Below, in pieces: positions 1-6,847 of a DNA stretch of 13,978 nucleotides (position 1 is its first letter; each line of letters opens with the position of its first letter). The stretch is from Flammeovirgaceae bacterium (lineage in GTDB: Bacteria > Bacteroidota > Bacteroidia > Cytophagales > Cyclobacteriaceae). A model generated the notes under the pieces. The model was not told where the DNA came from. It did no database searches and saw only the letters and a list, made by a program, of their open reading frames with translations. Made by a program: the position numbers and the translations under genes. The stretch lies in NCBI GenBank assembly GCA_003228395.1, contig QIDJ01000240.1, positions 1-13,978 of the forward strand. The letters are read 5' to 3'.

Positions 1-1
1 C

Positions 2-1063
2 TACTTCGGACAGGTGATTCAGGAAGAGGATTGGTTACATGGAGAAAAGCACGGCAAATGGATTGAGTATTATCTTAACAACCAGGCATCCGTGATTGGA
101 AAATACCGTCAGGGCAAAATTGACAGTACCTGGACCTACTACGCCATGTCGGGAATAGTTACAGAAGTCAGGCATTACGATAAGGGAATTCCCGTTGGGG
201 TTTGGGAAACGTATAATGAGTTTGGTACGCTCTTGTCACGGAAAAAGTACGAAGAGGGACTTGCAGAAGGCAAATGGGAAGAGTTTTTCGATAACAATCG
301 GGTTAAAAAAATAACCTATTACAAAGGCGGGCTGGAAGACAGCGTATATAGTGAATACTTTGCTTCGGGCAGAAAAAGTGTGGAAGGTGGATTTAAAAAC
401 GGACTTAAATCGGGTTTATGGGAAACCTATTTCGAAAGAGGGGGGCTTTACTCCACAGGTGAGTACATGGCCGGAAAGAAAACAGGATTATGGAAATTTT
501 TTCATCAAAACGGGATACTTGCCGAAGAAGGAAATTATACAGACGGGAAGGAATCAGGCCAGTGGATCACCTATTATGATAACGGCCAGTTAAAATCCGT
601 TGGGTCGTATATAAATGGAGAGGAGAATGGATTATGGGGAATATTTCATCATACGGGCCGGCTTATGCAGGAAGAAACCTGGAAAACAGGCCGCCTCTGG
701 GATGTAAGTAAGGTTATGACAATTGAGGGTGATACCCTCGAATGTGGTGATTTAAAAAACGGAAATGGCACAAAGCTGAACTATTACCCGGGAGGCAAGC
801 TGGAGATTTCCTGCGAATTCAGCAATGGCGTTCCGGATGGCCTGTGGAAATATTATTATTCAAACGGGGTGATTGCCGAAGAAGGCCAGTTTGAGAATGG
901 ATTAAAAACGGGATATTGGGTATTCTATTACAAAAACGGCAAAAAGGAATCGGCGGGCAAATACGCAGGCGATAAAAAGACAGGCGCCTGGATATATTAT
1001 ACTAAGTCTGGGGCCGTATTGGATAAAGTGGACGAAGACACAGGCAAATCGCTAAAGGAATAA
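2..1063 (+). CDS. MORN_2/YwqK-like repeat protein, 5' end cut by window edge
   Basis: The frame is open to the left edge, and the residues before the first possible start (a GTG at 14) already fit the repeat, so the gene begins outside the window and that GTG is not trusted. The visible 353 codons are nearly all tandem units of about 23 residues with the pattern YYxNGxLxxEGxYxxGKxxGxW. I count about 12-13 units by their GxW or related ends (HGKW, VGVW, EGKW, SGLW, TGLW, SGQW, NGLW, DGLW, TGYW, TGAW). One unit near residues 240-265 is degenerate. This is the MORN_2 variant often annotated as 'YwqK family antitoxin', a label that is usually automatic and says little about function. Such repeats form extended beta-hairpin solenoids thought to bind proteins or membranes. 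No catalytic domain is visible. Any signal peptide would lie in the missing part. It converges on the WG-caspase gene. Confidence 0.85.
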   Translation, partial: YFGQVIQEEDWLHGEKHGKWIEYYLNNQASVIGKYRQGKIDSTWTYYAMSGIVTEVRHYDKGIPVGVWETYNEFGTLLSRKKYEEGLAEGKWEEFFDNNRVKKITYYKGGLEDSVYSEYFASGRKSVEGGFKNGLKSGLWETYFERGGLYSTGEYMAGKKTGLWKFFHQNGILAEEGNYTDGKESGQWITYYDNGQLKSVGSYINGEENGLWGIFHHTGRLMQEETWKTGRLWDVSKVMTIEGDTLECGDLKNGNGTKLNYYPGGKLEISCEFSNGVPDGLWKYYYSNGVIAEEGQFENGLKTGYWVFYYKNGKKESAGKYAGDKKTGAWIYYTKSGAVLDKVDEDTGKSLKE

Positions 1064-1070
1064 AGGATTC

Positions 1071-1115
1071 ATCAGACGAGTGCGCCACGAATGCAATTCG
1101 TGGCTACGTGCTGAT
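1071..1115. terminator. Hairpin between convergent genes; bidirectional terminator or small interspersed repeat
   Basis: A perfect 9-bp stem (GCCACGAAT at 1084-1092, ATTCGTGGC at 1096-1104) closes a three-base loop, GCA. Outside it, ATCAG (1071-1075) can pair with CTGAT (1111-1115) across a bulged region. The hairpin sits in the 96-bp gap between the stop codons of two convergent genes, where a bidirectional terminator is expected. No clear T-run follows on either strand, so a classical intrinsic terminator is not proven. A dispersed palindromic repeat is equally possible. Confidence 0.5.
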
Positions 1116-1159
1116 CCGGCATATGTCATGCCACGCCTGATGTACAATCCGCTAATGAA

Positions 1160-3433
1160 TTACCTCCTGTCACTCCTTACTACCTCCGGCTTATAATGTA
1201 CGAGTAAATTGAAGTCTTTCCAGCTTTGCTCCAATGACGGGCTTACCATGACTTCAGGGGTTTGGGCTTTGTTGTTTGTAATAATGGCATTACGGCGAAC
1301 TTCCTGGGTTAAATAATCCGAAAGTTCTTTGTAGCTGACCCTCCCTTCAGATTCATGCAGTTTTTTAAGCAGGAAATAGGTAAACATGCCATGTGCTTTT
1401 TCATTAAATGCAAAGGCAGATTCATTTCCGCTGGAGGCTGAAAACATAACCAGGTTGCCTTTCACAAAGGGTGATTTCGGCCTGATTTTCACTCCTCTTG
1501 AACTTACCAGGCTTTCATTCCGGGCCCCACCGGTAAAACAGGCATCCAGGAATACCGTAACACGTGTATGCGGATTCTCGGTAAGCTTCCCAAGCGCCTC
1601 ATCCAGGCTGATGGCGAATGACAAGTCAGCGCCGTTCACATCCACAGGAATTATATATGGTTTTCTGCTCACTTCATCGGGGAGTCCATGCCCGGCGTAG
1701 TAGAAGATAAATGCTGCTTCCCCTTCGTAGGCTTTTGCAATCTGGCTCATTTTGGCAAGCGCCTGTTTAATTTGCCCGGCCGTGGCATTAGTAAGCAGGG
1801 TGATGTTTTTCTTAGGCACGCCCAGGGTTTTGTTGACATATTTACTGAATATTTCAGCGTCAATGGCTGCATACGAAACATTTATCTCGTCATTCAATCC
1901 TCCCTGAAATGACCTGTAATCTTCATTTCCGATGATCAGTGCAAAGGTATTTTTGTTCGTAACCCGGGTTACGGGTATATCCCTGTCCACATCAGAGGTT
2001 CCCGGTTTAGCTGCATATATTTGAGCTGCTGCCACTTGATCCGGGTTATTTACACGCCATACAATTTCAGGTATTTCAATTTCGTCTGTCCAGGCTCTTG
2101 TTGCCTGTGAAAGCGCTGTCAGATCGCCAGATTGGGGATCATACCGGTACTCGTTACTCCCGATCACCACACTATAACCGGTAAGCACAAATTTTTCGCC
2201 TGCGATCGCAAACTGTGTATCTGATATGGATGCGTTGTGCCAGTTTTCCTTAAACCACAATGCCTCATCAATGGGTACCTTAATGCTGGCAGGGAGCGTG
2301 CCGGGTATATAAATGGCAAAAAATTCCCGGTCGGCGTCGTAATAGCCAAGTTCAGCGCGCGAAAGTGAAATCATCCGGTTGCCATACGATTTCAATACAA
2401 GTGTGGCAATGCTATCCATCGCAGTTTCCTGGTTTTCCCGTTTCATCCGAAGTGCATAATCTTCCGTTTTTTCAAATTCTTTTTTCAATTGCCATACGGA
2501 ATATACTTTACGGATGCGGCTTCTGATCTCCTCTTTCAGGCTTACGGACCTGCCCGCTTTGCCGATCATTTCAAATTCCGGCCGGATTATCCAGTTACCT
2601 CCGGAGTCTATTACTCCATACTTCCCCTCCAGTCCTGATACTGCATATCCAAGATAAAACGGGTAGGCGATATTAAATTTTTGTTTTATTGCCCATGCCC
2701 CCGTTTTATCCAAATAGCCCCATTTTCCGTTATGCATCGCTGAAGCAAGCCCTTCGCTGAATTGCGTGGTGTTGCTGTATTGAAATGGTATGACAATGTT
2801 GCCGCTATGATCAATAAATCCCCATTTTCCATGTTCAGACACCTGCGCCAATCCCTCTGAAAACGGGTTTGCATGTGCAAAGGTGTGTGTGATTACCAAC
2901 TGCCCGGTTGTATTGATAAACCCCTTATTATTTTGCCGGTTTACTGGCGCCAGTCCCTCTGTAAAGGGAAGCGCCCGGAGGTAAGCGCCATCGGTGATAA
3001 CAGTACCCGTGTGGTCAATAAACCGGTAATGATCTCCACGTGTCACCACTGCGAGCCCTTCGGAATAGGAGCTTGCTTTTTCGTAAACCGGTTCGATAAC
3101 AAATTCACCGGTATGGTCAATAAATCCCCAGCGGTTTTGATATACCACTGCGGCAAGTTCTTCACTGAAAGGAGTGGCTTGTTCATACTGAGGCCGGATA
3201 ACCCATTCGCCGTGCGCATTGACGTACCCCCATTTTCCAAATTCCCGGACCGCAGCGATGCCTTCGGTAAATTCGAGTGCATTAAAATAGGAAGGCTTTA
3301 TGACCCATTGCCCGTTTATGTTTATGAAACCCCATAGGCCATCTTTTTTTGCTGGAAATAATATATCCGGTGTTTGTGAATAGCCCGCGGAAACGGAGGA
3401 TGCCAGGAATATGATAAGTAAAATTCGTTTCAT
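1160..3433 (-). CDS. Exported WG-repeat protein with C-terminal caspase-like (peptidase C14) domain
   Basis: 757 residues. An N-terminal signal peptide (about residues 1-20, ending near AGYSQ, no lipobox Cys) implies export. Residues 31-290 hold eight WG (KWG) repeats of about 34 residues, typified by KWGFIDHSGNIVI followed by FSEGLA. Residues 300-490 form a linker with a WQLKKEFEKTEDYALRM segment of a kind I associate with Bacteroidota caspase-associated proteins. Residues 496-735 are a caspase-fold domain: FALIIGNEDY opens the first strand, YYAGHG supplies His582, and FLDACFTGG supplies Cys632, so the catalytic dyad is intact. FSASSGNESA and HGMFTYFLLK are typical downstream caspase segments. 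Family knowledge suggests a cysteine peptidase cleaving after basic or acidic residues; the specificity cannot be read here. The ATG overlaps the stop of the DUF4384 gene (ATGA), so it is the last gene of a three-gene operon. No T9SS sorting domain is present, so periplasmic location is the simplest inference. Confidence 0.9.
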   Translation of the reverse strand: MKRILLIIFLASSVSAGYSQTPDILFPAKKDGLWGFININGQWVIKPSYFNALEFTEGIAAVREFGKWGYVNAHGEWVIRPQYEQATPFSEELAAVVYQNRWGFIDHTGEFVIEPVYEKASSYSEGLAVVTRGDHYRFIDHTGTVITDGAYLRALPFTEGLAPVNRQNNKGFINTTGQLVITHTFAHANPFSEGLAQVSEHGKWGFIDHSGNIVIPFQYSNTTQFSEGLASAMHNGKWGYLDKTGAWAIKQKFNIAYPFYLGYAVSGLEGKYGVIDSGGNWIIRPEFEMIGKAGRSVSLKEEIRSRIRKVYSVWQLKKEFEKTEDYALRMKRENQETAMDSIATLVLKSYGNRMISLSRAELGYYDADREFFAIYIPGTLPASIKVPIDEALWFKENWHNASISDTQFAIAGEKFVLTGYSVVIGSNEYRYDPQSGDLTALSQATRAWTDEIEIPEIVWRVNNPDQVAAAQIYAAKPGTSDVDRDIPVTRVTNKNTFALIIGNEDYRSFQGGLNDEINVSYAAIDAEIFSKYVNKTLGVPKKNITLLTNATAGQIKQALAKMSQIAKAYEGEAAFIFYYAGHGLPDEVSRKPYIIPVDVNGADLSFAISLDEALGKLTENPHTRVTVFLDACFTGGARNESLVSSRGVKIRPKSPFVKGNLVMFSASSGNESAFAFNEKAHGMFTYFLLKKLHESEGRVSYKELSDYLTQEVRRNAIITNNKAQTPEVMVSPSLEQSWKDFNLLVHYKPEVVRSDRR

Positions 3434-4347
3434 TTTCTAACCCTCACATTTACGGTTTTATAATAAAAATCAGTATTGAAAATACGGTTATCCTGTACCC
3501 ACACGTCAAAATTCCTTCTTCTCAGCGTTTTGGGTGTAGTATAGTCCCCTTCCACATCTACTTCATTTTCGAGAATGGGTTTGGCAAACGGTTCGGGAGA
3601 AAACATAACGTAAATTTTATAGAACTCCTGTGTTTTATCTGTATCCAGGTATATTTCATCCACCAGGAAATACGGAAACTCATCGAAATAGTCATACTGT
3701 ATTCCGGCTGCAAAAAAGAGGTATTCGCGGTCTGCTTCTACAGGCACGTTATGAAGATAAGCCGATGGCATTTCCTGATAAGGAAGCAGCCGGTATGCAT
3801 GCTGCTCATCAACCAGGTATATGTTCAGGTATCCGTCAACCGGAGTCCTGAAATGAAGGAAAAGGGATTCCCCGTTATTAAAATCCGTTGTACGGCAACG
3901 CACGTCGGGGCAATTGAGTGTCAAAAATTCATACGCAATCACCGGAGACGTAATTTCCCGTACCTTACCTTCCACTTCGCAAATGATCCATATTTCGTTT
4001 CGGGCGCCATATTCGTCTTTGATCCTGCGGGATTCCTCACTGAATTCTTCTTTCGTCGTTTTAAGCCATTCTCCTTTTAGTTCAGACTCTCCTTTAATGA
4101 TAACTGACGCCGCTCCGTCTGCAACATCTACATATGCATCTTTAGACACATAGGTTCCGAAAACAGCTTCAATTGCATTGCGTTTAGCCTGCTGGCTTGC
4201 CATATCGCGCGTTTCTTCCCGGCTCAGGTTTTCTTCAAGCCGGATTCGGGCAAATCCCTTTGCAGCATAAATCTTCTGGCTGTGAGCCGAAGACAGGCCC
4301 ACTACCAGAAGATTGATAAACACAAAGATTGATGATATGACGCGCAT
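3430..4347 (-). CDS. Exported DUF4384 protein with FlgT/LPP20-like N-terminal module
   Basis: 305 residues. A signal peptide covers about residues 1-24 (hydrophobic core then SSAHSQ). Residues 28-135 resemble the LPP20/FlgT-type module: a KGFARI strand, the helix SREETRDMASQQAKRNAIEA, a FGTYV turn and a late strand EIWIICEVEGKV. Residues 140-250 match DUF4384, with a strand stating FNNGESLFLHFRT, then DGYLNIYLVDEQ and YRLLPY. The last 50 residues contain LRRRNFDVWVQD and a beta-rich tail. DUF4384 domains are known mainly as partners of caspase-like peptidases and kinases, and here the next gene encodes a caspase-like peptidase, overlapping by 4 bp. I infer a periplasmic partner or regulator of that peptidase. 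The function of the domain is not established. Confidence 0.8.
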   Translation of the reverse strand: MRVISSIFVFINLLVVGLSSAHSQKIYAAKGFARIRLEENLSREETRDMASQQAKRNAIEAVFGTYVSKDAYVDVADGAASVIIKGESELKGEWLKTTKEEFSEESRRIKDEYGARNEIWIICEVEGKVREITSPVIAYEFLTLNCPDVRCRTTDFNNGESLFLHFRTPVDGYLNIYLVDEQHAYRLLPYQEMPSAYLHNVPVEADREYLFFAAGIQYDYFDEFPYFLVDEIYLDTDKTQEFYKIYVMFSPEPFAKPILENEVDVEGDYTTPKTLRRRNFDVWVQDNRIFNTDFYYKTVNVRVRK

Positions 4348-4365
4348 GATATTCGGTTTATAAAA

Positions 4366-5022
4366 TCAGAAGTCGAGTATTTTATCCAATTTTTTATGCA
4401 ATTCTTCGGTTTTATCCTCGAGTTGTTCTTTGATGGCTTTTTTAGCTGTATCGTATGCCATCAAGCTGTTGTATCCGATACGTACGGATGATTCAATATT
4501 CCGTTTTCCTACTTCGCGGTAAATCTCGAAGAACGTAACCACCCGGCCGATTTCCTGGGCGATGATGTTTTTTGAAGCAGCCACGGTTTTTGTAACGGAA
4601 GCGGCATCGTCGCGGCTCAGTTGGTTATTGGCCACACTGTTTTCAATTATGGCAATGATATTGGTTTGCACAATGCCAGCCAGCTCGAGTTTCGCCAGTT
4701 CCAGGGCCTGGAGCTTGGCTGCCGATTGTGTTTCGGCTACGGAATTGCCGGTTGCAACCAGGTAAAGCGGATAGCCTTCTTCATCTTCCTGGTACTGAAG
4801 TTCCCAGGATTTTTCAATTTGCTTGTCCATCGGGAGTGCACCCGGAGCAACATACCATCCGGCCCTTCTGAACTTTCTTGCCTCTTTGCGTGCAGCTTTG
4901 TATGCTTTACGCTTCATCTCTTTTCTCGCCTTCTTTTCCGATTTTTTATCAATTGCCTGAAGGGAAGGCACTGCGGCTAAAAGAAATATTGCCGCCAGCA
5001 TGATCGTTAATATTTTTTTCAT
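4366..5022 (-). CDS. Exported LPP20-like protein, first gene of the caspase operon
   Basis: 218 residues from the ATG at 5022, which directly precedes a signal peptide (MKKILTIMLAAIFLLAAVPS, cleavage near LQA). An ATG seven codons upstream (5043) is also possible. Both fall downstream of a promoter-like motif at 5067-5074, whereas the longest reading (from 5127) would start upstream of that motif and lose the signal peptide. Residues 26-54 are rich in Lys, Arg and Ala. There follow GWYVAPGALPMDKQIEKSW and an LPP20-like core: VATGNSVAETQSAAKLQALE, a long Ala-rich helix to residue 150, and the strand IESSVRIGYNS. The C-terminus (190-218) is a charged amphipathic helix. Despite the family name there is no lipobox Cys, so the mature protein is probably soluble in the periplasm or associated with the outer membrane. 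It ends 18 bp before the DUF4384 gene. Its specific role is unknown. Confidence 0.8.
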   Translation of the reverse strand: MKKILTIMLAAIFLLAAVPSLQAIDKKSEKKARKEMKRKAYKAARKEARKFRRAGWYVAPGALPMDKQIEKSWELQYQEDEEGYPLYLVATGNSVAETQSAAKLQALELAKLELAGIVQTNIIAIIENSVANNQLSRDDAASVTKTVAASKNIIAQEIGRVVTFFEIYREVGKRNIESSVRIGYNSLMAYDTAKKAIKEQLEDKTEELHKKLDKILDF

Positions 5023-5066
5023 GGCTTTATAATTTTGGTTCATTATAAGAATATCAATTTCCCTGC

Positions 5067-5074
5067 CAAAAATA
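5067..5074 (-). promoter_or_regulatory. Candidate -7 promoter element (TATTTTTG) for the caspase operon
   Basis: Read on the minus strand, TATTTTTG matches the Bacteroidota primary sigma -7 consensus TAnnTTTG at every fixed base. Transcription would start near 5060, leaving a leader of about 17 nt to the ATG at 5043 or about 38 nt to the ATG at 5022. No convincing -33 TTTG element is seen at the usual spacing, so this is a candidate only. It helps rule out a start at 5127. Confidence 0.45.
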
Positions 5075-5201
5075 TTTCTTATTTCGTAAAATATTGATAT
5101 ACAGAAGATTACAGAACATACGGACAAATTCGATTAGAAATAATTAATGGGCACAGGTCAGGCTTGCGCTAATACCAACGCCAAGACTTACGCCATAGTA
5201 G

Positions 5202-5352
5202 TCGTCATCCTGAGTGGAACGAAGGATCTGTTAGTGATAACCGGGTAGTTAGTTACAGATTCTTCCTGCCTGCCGTTACTGCTGGCCTTCGCTTGGCAGG
5301 CAGGCACTTCGTTCAGAATTGCGGAATACCAGGGCAGATTCTTCCTGCCTGT
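5202..5352. repeat. Nested inverted and direct repeat island (interspersed-repeat-like)
   Basis: This non-coding stretch contains several nested repeats. GAAGGATCTGT (5221-5231) pairs with ACAGATTCTTC (5255-5265) at 10 of 11 positions. CCTGCCTGCC (5265-5274) pairs perfectly with GGCAGGCAGG (5295-5304). GAACGAAG (5217-5224) is the reverse complement of CTTCGTTC (5307-5314). The 17-base segment CAGATTCTTCCTGCCTG occurs twice in direct orientation, at 5256-5272 and 5335-5351. The opening GTCATCCTGAG...GAACGAAGGATCT looks like a palindromic interspersed repeat that I recall from many environmental bacterial genomes; this is recollection, not a search. It fills most of the gap between the caspase operon and the oxygenase pseudogene. 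No gene is visible here. Confidence 0.65.
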
Positions 5353-5380
5353 CGTTTTCAGACAGAATTTTATAAGCGAT

Positions 5381-5877
5381 TTATTTCCGCAAGCCGATTT
5401 CATGGAGTCGCTCTTCCAGATATTCACCGGCGGTAATATCGGAATATGCTTTGGGATGTGAGGCATCAATGCAGTTTTCAAGGCAATTCAGATTCATTTC
5501 AGACCTGGGATGCATGAAAAAAGGGATGGAATACCTGGAAGTGTTCATTTTTTCTCTGGGAGGATTCACTACCCTGTGAATGGTTGACCTGCCTTTGGCG
5601 TGCTCTTTTCCTTTTCCGGTATATCCGCGCTGGCCTGCAATACCCGGAATTTCGTATTTCAGTTTCACTTTTTCAGGTAAAGCGAAAAAATGTTTCACTT
5701 CCTGGTACAGGTTCGGGGTTAACTCATCCGTCAACCCGTGGTTTTTTATGGCCGTAAGCCAATATGGGAGTAGGCCTGGCCGAGTGACGTCACAAAGGTT
5801 GCTTTCCGTTGTGGGTCGCCTGAAGTAAAATCAGCAAGGTCGAGCGAGGGAATAGGGTTGTACAAAATGTCCTTCAT
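5381..5877 (-). pseudogene. Decayed isopenicillin-N-synthase-like Fe(II)/2-oxoglutarate oxygenase gene
   Basis: The ATG at 5877 opens a reading that starts MKDILYNPIPSLDLADF and continues to AYSHIG, a typical N-terminus of this family. Translation then stops at a TAA because one base is missing near 5754-5757. Restoring the frame gives IGF-TAIKNHGLTDELTPNLY and then YEIPGIAGQRGY and KEHAKG, as expected for the DIOX_N domain. At about 5588-5596 the sequence jumps from KEHAKG straight to STIHRVVNPPRE, followed by SRYSIPFF and the C-terminus. Intact relatives are about 310-320 residues long; this remnant encodes about 165, so roughly 150 residues are gone. The missing part carries the HxD iron ligands. 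The distal His (in STIHRVV) and the RxS 2-oxoglutarate motif (SRYS) remain. It cannot encode an active oxygenase. Family identity is well supported by the flanking motifs; the original substrate is unknown. Confidence 0.85.
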
Positions 5878-5999
5878 TTCCTAACCGGCTATCATGCCAC
5901 AATTAAAAGTATTTATTATTGAAAAACAATGAATGACAGATACATGTTTGGCAAAGTTGAAGAGAATGCCAGGGTTTACACTAAAGATGTTAATATTAC

Positions 6000-6068
6000 G
6001 GTGCGCCGCACCTTGGATATTCAATGGATTCGATAGCTACAAATATGACGGGTACTCCGTACCCTTTT
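6000..6068. repeat. Two-hairpin element, repeat-like, possible terminator
   Basis: GGTGC-GCC-GCACC (6000-6012) and GGGTAC-TCC-GTACCC (6050-6064) are two perfect stems, each with a three-base loop, about 37 bp apart. The second is followed by TTTT, so on the plus strand it resembles a short intrinsic terminator. No plus-strand gene ends just before it. The pair, with GATAGCTACAAATATGACGG between, looks like a dispersed repeat unit. The rest of the 286-bp gap (5878-6163) shows no supportable gene. Confidence 0.45.
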
Positions 6069-6163
6069 ACAATCTGAATGACAATTTGCCAACTGCAAAC
6101 TGAAAACTGCCGGCTTATTCATTCGGCGGGACGGTTTTTCCTGAGCCTTTTGTCATATACCTT

Positions 6164-6838
6164 TCAACCCCTGATCACCTCATGAAGAACTTGACACGAA
6201 TGGATTTGCCCGATGCCCTCAATATGAATACGGTAAAAATCAATGATATTTTCCAGCAGTATCCGGCGTTGTTCATTGGTTATTGTTAAGTAGTCGCTAT
6301 ATCCGTTGTTTAAAAGGAAATCAATTTCTTTTTCGAGTGTGGTATCCCCATGCAGTAGTTGTTCTTTCAGTTCGGTAGCGGTTTGCGGGTAAAATCCCAG
6401 GTACCTGGTTAGTTTTAGCAGGAACTGAAGATGAAAATTTTCGAATCGCTCATCCAGGCGGTCGAGTGAAAGCAGCGATGTAGATATAAATTCAAATACC
6501 TCTTCGGGATGGCTTTCATGCCGGATAACTTTATACAGCATCTCCGAGAGGAAAAGTGCAATACCGGATTTTTTAAAGTCATAGGGTATGGATACATACT
6601 GACTGACACATCTGACCTCTGAAATCCGTTGCAGGTTTGCTGTTTCCTTGTGATATACCACCATTTCCAATAATGTAAGAGGCTGAAACAGTGCAATGCT
6701 GAATTTTGGTTTTTTTGTACGCACCCCATTGATAATAAAAGATTGCACCCCGTAGGACCGCGTAAAAATGGTGGCAATAATCGAAGTTTCCTTAAATCGG
6801 ATGTACCGGAATACGATACCGCCTGTTTTTTGGAGCAT
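6164..6838 (-). CDS. recO: DNA repair protein RecO
   Basis: 224 residues, close to the family length in this phylum (about 230-240). RecO works with RecF and RecR to load RecA onto SSB-coated single-stranded DNA in gap and break repair, and can anneal complementary strands. The N-terminus MLQKTGGIVFRYIRFKETS and FTRSYGVQSFIINGVR form the OB-fold (about residues 1-75). The helical C-terminal part carries QPLTLLEMVVYHKE, IPYDFKKSGIALFLSEMLY and FENFHLQFLLKLTRYLGFYP, all strongly RecO-like. The four-Cys zinc site found in some RecO proteins is absent, which is common in Bacteroidota. The gene begins 9 bp after the porZ stop, so it is probably co-transcribed with porZ and tdk. Confidence 0.95.
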   Translation of the reverse strand: MLQKTGGIVFRYIRFKETSIIATIFTRSYGVQSFIINGVRTKKPKFSIALFQPLTLLEMVVYHKETANLQRISEVRCVSQYVSIPYDFKKSGIALFLSEMLYKVIRHESHPEEVFEFISTSLLSLDRLDERFENFHLQFLLKLTRYLGFYPQTATELKEQLLHGDTTLEKEIDFLLNNGYSDYLTITNEQRRILLENIIDFYRIHIEGIGQIHSCQVLHEVIRG

Positions 6839-6847
6839 AGTTGAAAA

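Noticed and set aside
14..16. GTG as the start of the MORN-repeat gene
   Set aside because: The frame is open to the edge and the preceding residues fit the repeat, so the gene starts outside the window.
1386..1912. Plus-strand frames opposite the caspase gene
   Set aside because: They are antisense shadows of a strongly supported coding sequence.
5023..5127. Longer N-terminus for the LPP20-like protein
   Set aside because: It would begin upstream of the promoter motif and bury the signal peptide behind about 35 residues.
5188..5481. 97-residue minus-strand reading frame
   Set aside because: It spans the repeat island and reads the oxygenase remnant in the wrong frame.
5929..6036. 35-residue plus-strand reading frame starting MNDRYMFGK
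   Set aside because: Too short, runs into the hairpin element, and shows no recognisable motif or good start context.
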